A stretch of DNA of 18,984 nucleotides, from NCBI GenBank assembly GCA_009695405.1, contig SIAZ01000032.1:1-18984 (forward strand). Reading direction: 5' to 3'. This DNA is from Pedosphaera sp. (lineage in GTDB: Bacteria; Verrucomicrobiota; Verrucomicrobiia; Limisphaerales; UBA9464). Positions 8,807 through 16,620 of the stretch are shown one piece after another. The first letter of the stretch is position 1. The number at the start of each line of letters is the position of its first letter. The notes under the pieces were generated by a model. It did not search any database. It was not told the DNA's origin and worked only from the letters and a program-made list of their open reading frames with translations. Both the position numbers and the translations under genes were made by a program.

Positions 8807-9958
8807 TTATCTCCGATGAGTCTGCCGGAGGGTTGTGCGAAATGCAGCCTCGATATTGCGAGCGGAAGCCTCCCAAGTGAAGCCCAATGCCTTGATGCGA
8901 AGTGCAGTACCGAAGCGATTGCGTAGTTCAGGATTCTTCAACATCCGTCGAAGAGCCGCCTCCAATTCCAAGGGGGCAGCGACCGGAATAATCAATCCAT
9001 CCTGCCCATGGGTAATAAAATCACTAATACCTCCAATATCCGTGCCCACAGCAGGTAATCCTTGGGCAGCAGCTTCCACCAAAACAAGGGGATGCCCCTC
9101 AAAATAAGAAGCCAAAACTAACACGGCGTGTTCCCCGTAGAGTCGGATCAATGTGTCTGATCCTTCGATCTTGGATATCACTCGGATCCGGTGGCGGAGG
9201 ATTGGATCAAATCCCTCTAAGACCTGTCCCTCGGGAATTCCAGTGCCAGCGGCAGTGAAGGTCAACTTCGAATCTTCGCGCAGCAAGGCACTAACAGCTG
9301 GGACGATCTCTCGGATACCTTTTCGATCAATCCAAGTGCCGACAAAGAGTATTCTAGATCGCGACTCGGCTGGACGAAAATCGGTTTTCAGAAAAACCGA
9401 TTCCACACCGCTGAAATGCCGAGTCACTCGGGTTGGATCAACCCCGTCATTCACCAGATACCTGACGTCTATCGAGTTGGAACAAAGGACATGATCCGCA
9501 TGGCGAACAGACCGTTGAGCCTGCCAAACCACGGTCAACGGTGAGTAGCGCTGCTTGAAAGACACCGGAATATTAGCGCGCTGCCGATATTCTAAAAACG
9601 CGAAATGTGATCGTTCTTCTAGTCCGTAGGAAAGGGCAACGGACCGCGTGGATCCAATGGGTAAGGCAGTAAGGAAAGCCCCAATGGGTTCGTGAAATTC
9701 GACGATATCCCAGCAGGTACCACGACGTAGTTCCGCAGCCAGCCGACGCCATAATTTCCACGGAGCAACAAATCGCCATAATTGCGGGGGCAATGCCACT
9801 TTAAGGTCTTCTTCAAACCAATAGTCGACTGAATGTCCCAATGCTTCAAGGGCGTCGCCGGTCAGGAATAAAGTCCGAGACATTCCGCCGATGCGATTTC
9901 TTTGCACCTGCGCCACGCGGAGGATTTTTAAGGGTCGATCCGAATCTATACTCTTCAT
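8807..9958 (-). CDS. Glycosyltransferase family 4 protein
   Basis: A retaining GT-B fold glycosyltransferase, 383 residues from the ATG at 9956-9958. That start is preferred over an in-frame ATG at 10000 because it overlaps the stop of rfbA as ATGA, a usual sign of translational coupling, and because the first beta-strand (residues 11-17, ILRVAQV) follows directly; the 14 extra residues of the longer version look like nothing in the family. N-R-I-G-G-M-S-R (21-28) fits the acceptor-side glycine loop. The C-terminal half has F-V-G-T-W-I-D-R-K-G (205-214) and the E-x7-E donor motif E287...E295 within F-E-G-H-P-L-V-L-V-E-A. The sugar and acceptor are unknown; the position behind an rfbA homologue suggests cell-envelope or exopolysaccharide work. 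It appears intact although its upstream partner is broken. Confidence 0.9.
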   Translation of the reverse strand: MKSIDSDRPLKILRVAQVQRNRIGGMSRTLFLTGDALEALGHSVDYWFEEDLKVALPPQLWRFVAPWKLWRRLAAELRRGTCWDIVEFHEPIGAFLTALPIGSTRSVALSYGLEERSHFAFLEYRQRANIPVSFKQRYSPLTVVWQAQRSVRHADHVLCSNSIDVRYLVNDGVDPTRVTRHFSGVESVFLKTDFRPAESRSRILFVGTWIDRKGIREIVPAVSALLREDSKLTFTAAGTGIPEGQVLEGFDPILRHRIRVISKIEGSDTLIRLYGEHAVLVLASYFEGHPLVLVEAAAQGLPAVGTDIGGISDFITHGQDGLIIPVAAPLELEAALRRMLKNPELRNRFGTALRIKALGFTWEASARNIEAAFRTTLRQTHRR

Positions 9959-10838
9959 CGGCGCGCTTTTTGCGACTGGGCTTCCGCCACTACACCGCAC
10001 AAATAATATCGATATTCACACCATGGCAAACGGTGGGTCAACGCATCGAGATCTTCCAAGGAAATGAAGCCACGTTTGAAGGCAGCTTCCTCTGGGCAGC
10101 CCACTTTAATACCTTGGCGCCTCTCGATGGTCTGCACATAAGCACTGGCCTCATGCAGACTGGTACTTGTCCCCGCATCAAGCCAAGCAACACCGCATGA
10201 GAGTTGCTTCACCCCCAATCGACCGCGTCGTAAATACTCCATGTTCACATCGGTGATTTCCAATTCACCCCGCACCTCAGGCTTTAGGTCGCGGGCAATT
10301 TGTATCACCTCATTGTCGTCGAGATAGAGGCCAGGAACCGCATAACTACTCTTGGGTTGAGCAGGCTTCTCTTCAATCGAAAGAGCTCGCCCTGATAGAT
10401 CAAAATCGACTACGCCATACCGCTCTGGATCGGTCACATGATAACCAAAAATCGTAGCCCCACCGGCAAAGGTATCAAACGCTTTTTGGAAGGAATCACC
10501 ACCGCAGAAAATATTATCTCCCAGGATCAGCGTAACCGAATCTGATCCAACAAAATCGGCTGCAATACGAAAAGCTTGGGCGATTCCCACTGGTCGTGGT
10601 TGCTCTCGATATTCGATGGTCACCCCTCACTCTGAACCCTCCCCGAGTAATTGTCGAAAGCGGGGTAAATCGGAGTGGGTTGAAATCAGACAAAACTCAC
10701 GAATCCCTCCCTCGATGAGCATGGTCAGGGGATAATAGATCATCGGTTTATCATAAACTGGTTGGAGTTGTTTGGACGCCACTCGGGTTAGCGGATAAAG
10801 CCGTGATCCAGACCGCCTGCGAGTAAAATGCCTTTCAT
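9955..10838 (-). pseudogene. rfbA: Glucose-1-phosphate thymidylyltransferase, disrupted by frameshift and in-frame stop
   Basis: When both lesions are bridged the 884 bases encode a collinear RfbA of about 294 residues, the normal family length, which would make dTDP-glucose from dTTP and glucose-1-phosphate. From the ATG at 10838 the frame reads MKGILLAGG and then fails: one base is missing near 10812, so the expected G-S-G-S-R-L-Y-P-L-T loop is read as L-D-H-G-F-I-R-stop. In the corrected frame follow S-K-Q-L-Q-P-V-Y-D-K-P-M-I-Y-Y-P-L (with the usual Lys) and E-G-S-E, then a TGA at 10627-10629 where RfbA proteins have Trp (E-W-G-V). From there L-G-D-N-I-F-C-G, I-E-E-K-P, G-E-L-E-I-T-D-V-N and W-L-D-A-G-T are all intact to the TGA at 9955. 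The open part from GTG 10623 lacks the nucleotide-binding loop and would not be active. Either a recent pseudogene or two sequence errors. Confidence 0.88.
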
Positions 10839-10961
10839 CGTTTTTAGTCTACCTGTTTTCTAATCTTAACTGCTCAATCAAGGGTGAACCTTCCTCCTTT
10901 GCTATCGTTGAATCCAACGCCTCCTCCGACTTTCTTACTAGACTCAATTTTAAGTCAGCAA

Positions 10962-11852
10962 TCAAAGCGGACGTGGAAGGCTTGGCGGCAGGAGGAGTCG
11001 ATAGAAACGGTTAGTCCCGATTCCCTCTGGGTCGGGTACCATCAATGCCCCGCCTGTTCCCATCAAGTCGCTCAGGATCTGCCAAGGTCCTATCGGAAAA
11101 GAAGACGCTTCGAATCTATGAGTCAGCCCAAGCACGGTAACAAAGGTCAATGACGCAGAACGCGGATTGGGCAACGGCAAAACAATCGTCGGAAGTTCGC
11201 TGATTTCGATGTAGAGCAAGTTAGTAAAAAGTTGTTCTGCGGTGAGGCCTTGAGCTTGATTGATCGGATAGGTAATTTGAGGCAATTCACTAAAGGCTCC
11301 CTGAGCATTCACGATCACATTTGTTGCCCGTCGAGATGTTGTAAATGTGTTCAATCGATTAAACACATTGGTGTCACTTACCACCCGTCCGAACACCGTA
11401 AAGCCGCCGTTTTGAGTATCGAGATTCGCTGAGTTATCGCCAAAGCTGAGGAACCACTGGCTCGATGCTGAATTAGGATCGCCACCCAACTTGGCCATCG
11501 AAAGGGTCCCGTACAGATTGCGATAGAGAGGACCTTTACTGAATTCATTGGTGATGGTGGGTAAGGAGGGAACAGATTCAACCGAATTGCTCGAAGTCCC
11601 CCGATTGCTCACACGAAAGCCGCCGCCCTGAATCACAAAGTCAGAAATCAAACGATGACTGAACATATTCGTGTACCGGTCGGAGCGAACATAGGCGAGA
11701 AAGTTGCTGGTCGTGATCGGCTTTTCGATGTCGTAAAGTTCAACGATTGTGTCACCCAGAACCGTCCGGAATCGAACTAAGGATCCTGCCGAGACGAACG
11801 ATGCAAAGACTGCCGAAAGCAGGACGCTCAGAATAAAGGTTTGCAGGGGCAT
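10962..11852 (-). CDS. Exported cyclophilin-type peptidyl-prolyl cis-trans isomerase
   Basis: A protein of 296 residues from the ATG at 11852, which begins a clean signal peptide (MPLQTFILSVLL...SAG, cleaved near residue 22). An in-frame ATG 42 bases upstream would put a polar tail before the signal and is less likely. The cyclophilin domain (about 23-190) starts V-R-F-R-T-V-L-G-D-T-I-V-E-L-Y and has the active-site H-R (66-67), Q-G-G-G (75-78), G-T-L-S-M-A-K (115-121), S-Q-W-F (131-134) and V-F-G-R-V. The last 60-odd residues, ending with a G-T-N-R-F-Y-R-L-L motif after an F-E-A-S segment, match a C-terminal beta module seen on many exported Verrucomicrobial proteins. It would assist protein folding in the periplasm. 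It lies 81 bases after the SIS gene and 123 bases before rfbA. Confidence 0.88.
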   Translation of the reverse strand: MPLQTFILSVLLSAVFASFVSAGSLVRFRTVLGDTIVELYDIEKPITTSNFLAYVRSDRYTNMFSHRLISDFVIQGGGFRVSNRGTSSNSVESVPSLPTITNEFSKGPLYRNLYGTLSMAKLGGDPNSASSQWFLSFGDNSANLDTQNGGFTVFGRVVSDTNVFNRLNTFTTSRRATNVIVNAQGAFSELPQITYPINQAQGLTAEQLFTNLLYIEISELPTIVLPLPNPRSASLTFVTVLGLTHRFEASSFPIGPWQILSDLMGTGGALMVPDPEGIGTNRFYRLLLPPSLPRPL

Positions 11853-11933
11853 GGCGGTATTCAATGGAAACAAAGCTGAAAGGCAAGAATCCAATCCCCA
11901 ACGAGTTGAGAATTTCGACCGCCTTCGACTCTC

Positions 11934-12512
11934 TCAGACTGAATCATTTACCGACTCGGACTGTTCCATAAAGGCGTAGCAAATCAGATGCAGGATGTGC
12001 ATATGCACATCCTCAACTCGACCATAATGGGTGTCGTCAACAACGATCACTTGACTGGCGATTTCAACGAGTCGCCCGCGTTTGGCGCCCACCAAAGCAA
12101 TCGTGGACAGGCCGTTGGCTTGAGCCCATTCAAAAGCCTTCACAAGATTGGGTGAGTTACCGCTCACACTGGCCGCAATTAGGACATCATCCTTGCGGGC
12201 ATAGTTGGCTAATTGCCGAGAAAAGATCGTATCATAACTGTAGTCATTTCCGAGCGCAGTTAGCCAAGCGACATTATCGGTGAGAGACATCACCCTGAAT
12301 CGTCGCGACAGGGCATCGCTGGAACCTTTACCGAGGTCAACGGCGAAATGGCTCGCGTTTGATGCACTTCCCCCATTGCCGATCGCGAAGATCTGGCGGT
12401 CTCCTTGCCAAGCTGATTTGACGGTTGCAATCACTGCCGCCAATTCTGTTGGATTCAGAGAATCCACCGCTCGTTTTTGCGCCTCTAAATACTGAGTGAT
12501 CCATGCGGTCAT
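11934..12512 (-). CDS. gmhA: SIS-domain sugar isomerase, GmhA-like (sedoheptulose-7-phosphate isomerase)
   Basis: A 192-residue single SIS domain. The ATG at 12512 is preferred over one at 12578 because GmhA proteins start only about 10 residues before the Y-L-E-A-Q-K-R helix. The phosphosugar loops G-N-G-G-S-A-S (45-51) and S-V-S-G-N-S (115-120) are present, and H170 in V-E-D-V-H-M-H-I-L-H corresponds to the catalytic His of E. coli GmhA. The catalytic Glu65 of E. coli GmhA aligns with Asp59 (H-F-A-V-D-L), a conservative change seen in many GmhA relatives from capsule clusters. GmhA makes heptose-7-phosphate for surface polysaccharide. No other heptose gene is in view, so a DiaA-like or other SIS role cannot be excluded. 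The gene is divergent from rapA. Confidence 0.8.
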   Translation of the reverse strand: MTAWITQYLEAQKRAVDSLNPTELAAVIATVKSAWQGDRQIFAIGNGGSASNASHFAVDLGKGSSDALSRRFRVMSLTDNVAWLTALGNDYSYDTIFSRQLANYARKDDVLIAASVSGNSPNLVKAFEWAQANGLSTIALVGAKRGRLVEIASQVIVVDDTHYGRVEDVHMHILHLICYAFMEQSESVNDSV

Positions 12513-12712
12513 AGAGGCGACAGTGTGAATTGGAAACCCTCTAACGTCGAGCAGGGACCTCGTTTGGATGGGGCTCAAAGACGAAGATTCAAGGGCGATG
12601 CTCCATTAAAGAACGAGACCGCTGGGAAACCGATTGGAAAGTGAAACACCGTATTGCGAGGTTCGCTGTTTCAAAACGGGTGGCAGCTCAAGTAGCCTTG
12701 GACTCCCGATTG

Positions 12713-15556
12713 ATGAATTCTGCCTTCCATCCTGGTCAACGCTGGATTAGCGATAGTGAACCTGAGCTCGGTTTGGGTTCACTGCTCCGGTTGTCTACTC
12801 GAACTGTGACCGTTGTTTTTCCTGCAAGCGGCGAGACCCGCGAATACGCGCTGGACAACGCTCCGCTGCGCCGCGTGCGTTTCCGCGTTGGTGATACTAT
12901 CCGCAACCAACAAGGGGCTTCCTATAATGTTAAATCTGTCACAGAACGTCTTGGAATTCTCCACTATCAATGTGATGGAACAAACCTAAGCGAAGCTGAT
13001 CTCAGCGATGCATTGAGTTTTGATAAACCCGAGGACCGCCTCCTTGCTGGGCAACTCGATCCAGTCGAACTCTTTGACCTTCGCATCACCGGATTACGTC
13101 AACAGCATCGCCGGAAACAGTCGGCGGTCCGCGGATTTATCGGCGGGCGCATCGATCTGATTCCGCATCAAATCCACATTGCTGCCGAGGTTTCAAGTCG
13201 ACTTCTACCTCGTGTCCTTTTAGCGGATGAAGTGGGACTAGGCAAAACCATCGAAGCCTGTTTGATTTTACATCGCCTCATCCTGACCGGTCGCGCCCAA
13301 AGAGTTCTTATTCTCTTACCGGAGTCACTAGTGCACCAATGGTTTGTAGAATTATTACGCCGATTTAATCTCTGGTTCCCTATTTTTGATGAAGAACGTT
13401 GCGCCGCTATCCAATTGAATAATCCAGGGACAAATCCTTTTCTCGACGACCAATTCGTTCTGGCCAGTCGGACTCTATTTACTGAAAATGAACAACGACT
13501 CCAGCAAGCCATTGATGCTGGATGGGACATGGTGGTAGTTGACGAGGCTCATCATTTGGGGTGGGCACCCGACTCGGTAAGTCGCGACTATGAAGTGGTA
13601 GAAAAGCTGGGGAGAAAGTCGGTCGGACTCCTCTTACTTACCGCAACACCGGAGCAATTAGGAATGACCAGTCACTTTGCCCGTTTGCGATTATTGGACC
13701 CAGCTCGATTCCACGATCTAAACCTTTTTATACACGAAGCAGATGAGTATCGATCTATCGCTCGACTTGCCGACAAACTACTGCAAAAGCAGCCCTATGA
13801 TCACGATGAAATAAGAATGTTAGCCGGTATTTTGGGAACTGAAGAAGCGGAAATTCAGAGGAAATTATCTCCTTCAAACATTGGCGGACGGGATTCAATT
13901 GTGTCGGACTTGCTAGATCGACATGGAACCGGTCGGGTGATGTTTCGGACCAGTCGCGCTACCCTCAGCGGATTCCCTAAACGTATGGCGTGCCTCCATC
14001 CTTTAGAAGCCCCTAACCCGAGGGGAGTTCTGCTCGATGCCTTGACCGAAGAATTAACAGCCGACACCGACGAGGCTCTGGTTGATTATTTTAAGCCAGA
14101 CTTCGCTCAAGATCCGCGTGTGGAATGGTTGGCTGAATTACTGCGGCGTTTGGGTGATGAAAAGGTCCTTCTCATCTGCCGAACGGAGGCCAAAGCGGAT
14201 GAATTGGAGACAGCACTACGTCGCCGATTGACGGTAAAAATGGCAGTCTTCCATGAGGGCTTAACCTTAGTGCAGCGAGATCGTCATGCGGCTTGGTTTG
14301 GCACACAAGACGGAGTTCGAATTTTACTTTGTTCTGAAATTGGTAGTGAAGGCCGCAACTTTCAATTTGCGCATCATCTCGTACTTTTTGATCTTCCTCT
14401 CGATCCAGAACTACTGGAACAACGAATCGGACGCTTGGATCGCATTGGTCAAACCTCGGAAATTCAAGTCCATGTCCCGTTTGTCCGCGGCAGTGCGCAA
14501 GAGGTGCTTGTGCGATGGTTCCACGAGGGGTTGGGATCATTTGAAGGAAATCTTCACGGAGGACGAGAGCTTCTCGAACGTTTCGGAGCACAGGTTCACG
14601 AGCTTGCCTTAAACTTCTCCGATACTGAATTCAACTCCAGACCCCAGTTGATGGGGCTCATCGAAGAGACTATTACCGTGAGACGCGAACTAACCAAGCG
14701 CCTTGAGCAAGGGCGTGACCGTTTGCTGGAGTTGACCTCTTTCCGATCAGAAACAGCAACTGGACTGGTACAGGAGATTTCTTTAAGCGACACCGATTCA
14801 AGCCTCGAACGGTTTATGGTCTCCGTGTTCGACCACTTCAATATTTCCATCGAAGAAGTGAGTGCCCGCACCTATCAACTGGGTTCGTCTGGGGTGTTTG
14901 CGGATTCGTTTCCTGGCCTGCCGGCAAAAGGTATGACCCTCACCTGTGACCGCCAGAAAGCGTTATCACGGGAAGACATTCAGTTTCTTACTTGGGACCA
15001 CCCCTTGGTGACAGCTGCCATGGATATGCTGTTAGGTTCCGGCAAAGGGAATAGTAGTTTTGCTAAATGGCCCGACAGCAAGTCTGCTGGAATTTATATC
15101 GAAACTGTCTATGTCCTCGAATGTATTGCCCCTTCGGCGCTACATATCGATCGGTTTTTACCCCCCACACCGTTGCGCGGTTTAGTGGATCACCAAGGCG
15201 ATGATGTCGACACACGATTCCCTGCCGATCTACTGAATCGCAGTCTAAAGAATGGGGAGGCTTATCCGCTCATCGAGCAGGAAGAATTTCGAGAAGACCT
15301 GATGCCAAGCTTGTTAAAAAGATCGACTGAACTAGCCGAAAAAAAGACTCAAACGATCATTAGTGAAGCACGAAAGACAGCGGAAACGTGTCTCGACAAA
15401 GAGATTATTCGATTAAAGACGCTTAAAACGGTGAATCCTAACGTTCGGCCCGAGGAAATCACCGCGCTCCTAGATCAAAAAATCGCCCTCGACCGCCACC
15501 TCTCCCTTGCCCGAGTCCGTTTAGATTCGGTGCGACTCATTCGACGCGGCCTTTGA
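12713..15556 (+). CDS. rapA: RapA-type Swi2/Snf2 ATPase, RNA-polymerase recycling factor
   Basis: A 947-residue protein (from ATG 12713) that follows E. coli RapA (968 residues) from end to end as I recall that sequence. The N-terminal Tudor-like domain opens G-Q-R-W-I-S-D-S-E-P-E-L-G-L-G, as in RapA. The Snf2 core has Walker A D-E-V-G-L-G-K-T (Lys178), the D-E-A-H box (277-280), L-L-T-A-T-P-E-Q-L-G-M, and motif V-VI C-S-E-I-G-S-E-G-R-N-F-Q-F and E-Q-R-I-G-R-L-D-R-I-G-Q. The C-terminal parts, including R-F-L-P-P-T-P and V-N-P-N-V-R, are also kept. RapA binds RNA polymerase and uses ATP to help release it after transcription. A GTG 72 bases upstream (12641) would add 24 residues unlike the family; the ATG puts the start where E. 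coli RapA begins. The strength of the match to a gammaproteobacterial protein is unusual here. Confidence 0.95.
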   Translation: MNSAFHPGQRWISDSEPELGLGSLLRLSTRTVTVVFPASGETREYALDNAPLRRVRFRVGDTIRNQQGASYNVKSVTERLGILHYQCDGTNLSEADLSDALSFDKPEDRLLAGQLDPVELFDLRITGLRQQHRRKQSAVRGFIGGRIDLIPHQIHIAAEVSSRLLPRVLLADEVGLGKTIEACLILHRLILTGRAQRVLILLPESLVHQWFVELLRRFNLWFPIFDEERCAAIQLNNPGTNPFLDDQFVLASRTLFTENEQRLQQAIDAGWDMVVVDEAHHLGWAPDSVSRDYEVVEKLGRKSVGLLLLTATPEQLGMTSHFARLRLLDPARFHDLNLFIHEADEYRSIARLADKLLQKQPYDHDEIRMLAGILGTEEAEIQRKLSPSNIGGRDSIVSDLLDRHGTGRVMFRTSRATLSGFPKRMACLHPLEAPNPRGVLLDALTEELTADTDEALVDYFKPDFAQDPRVEWLAELLRRLGDEKVLLICRTEAKADELETALRRRLTVKMAVFHEGLTLVQRDRHAAWFGTQDGVRILLCSEIGSEGRNFQFAHHLVLFDLPLDPELLEQRIGRLDRIGQTSEIQVHVPFVRGSAQEVLVRWFHEGLGSFEGNLHGGRELLERFGAQVHELALNFSDTEFNSRPQLMGLIEETITVRRELTKRLEQGRDRLLELTSFRSETATGLVQEISLSDTDSSLERFMVSVFDHFNISIEEVSARTYQLGSSGVFADSFPGLPAKGMTLTCDRQKALSREDIQFLTWDHPLVTAAMDMLLGSGKGNSSFAKWPDSKSAGIYIETVYVLECIAPSALHIDRFLPPTPLRGLVDHQGDDVDTRFPADLLNRSLKNGEAYPLIEQEEFREDLMPSLLKRSTELAEKKTQTIISEARKTAETCLDKEIIRLKTLKTVNPNVRPEEITALLDQKIALDRHLSLARVRLDSVRLIRRGL

Positions 15557-15868
15557 CGGGCGATAGAGCCTAAACAGGCCAAGGAAGAGGCAGTACTTAC
15601 CGACACCCTCCGCATTAAATCCAAGCAGTCCAGGTGATCGGGTTCGGCACTTGCCTTGGTTTCTGACCTCAAAAGGATTCCTAAATCCAAGTAGAGCCAA
15701 GTTCACCTTCGACATGGGTGGTATTTTAAAAGCGATCTAAACCTAAGTCCCAATCGATACCATAACCAAACGTCGATGCTCTAAGGGCAAGATGTGCCTT
15801 GAAATTTTTCCGCAGGTTTAATTTGCCACAGGAGGGGTGACACGGGCATTATTTGCCCTTGGGAACAT
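15557..15868. other. Intergenic stretch between rapA and tRNA-Leu
   Basis: About 310 bases without a recognisable gene. Open frames of 64-71 codons on the minus strand show no family features. A small hairpin GGGCA-TTATT-TGCCC (15844-15858) stands 10 bases before the tRNA; it has no T-run. The tRNA promoter should be here, but I see no well spaced -35/-10 pair. Confidence 0.5.
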
Positions 15869-15953
15869 GCCGGTGTGGCGAAATGGCAGACGCGATAGAC
15901 TCAAAATCTGTTGTCCAAAAGGCGTGGGGGTTCGAGTCCCTCCACCGGCACCA
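15869..15953 (+). tRNA. tRNA-Leu (anticodon CAA), CCA encoded
   Basis: A complete class II tRNA of 85 bases. The acceptor stem GCCGGTG (15869-15875) pairs with CACCGGC (15943-15949), followed by discriminator A and an encoded CCA (15951-15953). The anticodon stem ATAGA/TCTGT encloses the loop CTCAAAA, giving anticodon CAA at 15902-15904, which reads UUG leucine codons. The T arm is GGGGG-TTCGAGT-CCCTC (15926-15942), and there is a long variable arm between 15912 and 15925, as leucine tRNAs have. tRNA-Leu 3' ends are frequent integration sites, and the DNA to the right of this gene looks accessory. Confidence 0.97.
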
Positions 15954-15958
15954 CTTTA

Positions 15959-15984
15959 AAAAACCGCGATTTCTCGCGGTTTTT
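15959..15984 (+). terminator. Intrinsic terminator of tRNA-Leu
   Basis: Perfect 11-bp stem AAAAACCGCGA (15959-15969) / TCGCGGTTTTT (15974-15984) with a 4-base TTTC loop; the 3' arm supplies the T-run. It begins 6 bases after the tRNA CCA. Because the stem has A-runs on one side and T-runs on the other it could work in both directions. Confidence 0.9.
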
Positions 15985-16009
15985 CCGTCTTCAGACCCCC
16001 TCCCCAGCC

Positions 16010-16033
16010 GAAAGTAACAACGAAAGTAACAAC
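16010..16033. repeat. 12-bp tandem direct repeat beside the tRNA
   Basis: GAAAGTAACAAC occurs twice without spacer (16010-16021 and 16022-16033), 26 bases after the tRNA terminator. Read on the minus strand it encodes V-V-T-F-V-V-T-F in a frame that ends at 15956. Candidate recombinase arm-binding repeat or leftover 3' end of an integrase gene; neither can be shown from this window. Confidence 0.6.
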
Positions 16034-16620
16034 TTGTCCGCCGACATCCGGTGACGCCCACCGAGGTCGAGGCGGCCAGGAACCAAGGGGTGGCGGTACC
16101 GGTCGACGTTTGCAGCAGCCTCTGCGGCCAGTCCGGTTTGCAACCGAGCAATCCTGCCTCCCATCCACAGGAAGGCCGTGAAATTGCTTGGCTGATTCCA
16201 ACGAGTCCTATGGGGCTAATGGATGCTGACAGCCTCTAGGCCACCTCAGAATCCCTGGCAACCTGTCCTTAAAGCCATCCCTTCCAAGCCTCTCTACCAG
16301 CCAAACATGGTGCCCCACGCCTTGACTGCCCCACGGGCTGGCTACCATCCGCCTTGATGGCAGCCTGAAGGAAACAAGGTCACCGGCAGGCTTCAGACAT
16401 GGTTGCATGGTCAACCATGGTCTGGGAGCTAGCTGTGGGTGACACTATTGTGGCCACCTTCATCTGGCCCCTTGCAGCCACCATGGCTGAGCTTGCAACC
16501 ATGTTTGAGAATGGCGGTGACGTTGGTTCGATCAGCCTGACCCACGAGGCAACGACGACGCCAACTGATGACGGAGCTTCTAGATCGCCAGCGGCGAGCC
16601 TCCTCTAGATGGACGCCACC
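16034..16620. other. Gene-poor stretch of the putative island
   Basis: Nearly 600 bases with no protein I recognise. Open frames of 62-100 codons occur on both strands (for example 16051-16239 and 16399-16608 plus; 15956-16201 and 16208-16414 minus), overlap one another and have no visible start signals or motifs. The minus-strand frame 15956-16201 ends next to the tRNA where island integrases often end, but the sequence upstream of its last 20 codons has no R-H-R-Y recombinase motifs. Likely decayed or non-coding DNA. Confidence 0.45.
16394..16424. repeat. 12-bp inverted repeat with one bulged base
   Basis: CAGAC-ATGGTTG (16394-16405) is answered by CAACCAT-G-GTCTG (16412-16424), with a 6-base loop CATGGT and a single extra G at 16419. 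TGCAACCAT recurs at 16494-16502 as the inverse of ATGGTTGCA at 16399. It has no T-run, so it is not a terminator; a protein-binding site or an element end is possible. Confidence 0.45.

Noticed and set aside
9955..10623. The 222-codon open part of rfbA as a separate functional gene with GTG start
   Set aside because: It lacks the nucleotide-binding loop and the K-Q-L-x-P-V-Y-D-K-P motif, and the missing part is found in the bases directly upstream in other frames.
10627..10629. TGA read as tryptophan (alternative code or recoding)
   Set aside because: TGA is used as a normal stop in several genes here, and a second lesion (frameshift) in the same gene points to decay or sequence error.
15849..16151. 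100-codon minus-strand frame with W-R-D-S-N-P-H
   Set aside because: This is the familiar false protein from reading a tRNA-Leu backwards; the tRNA structure is complete.
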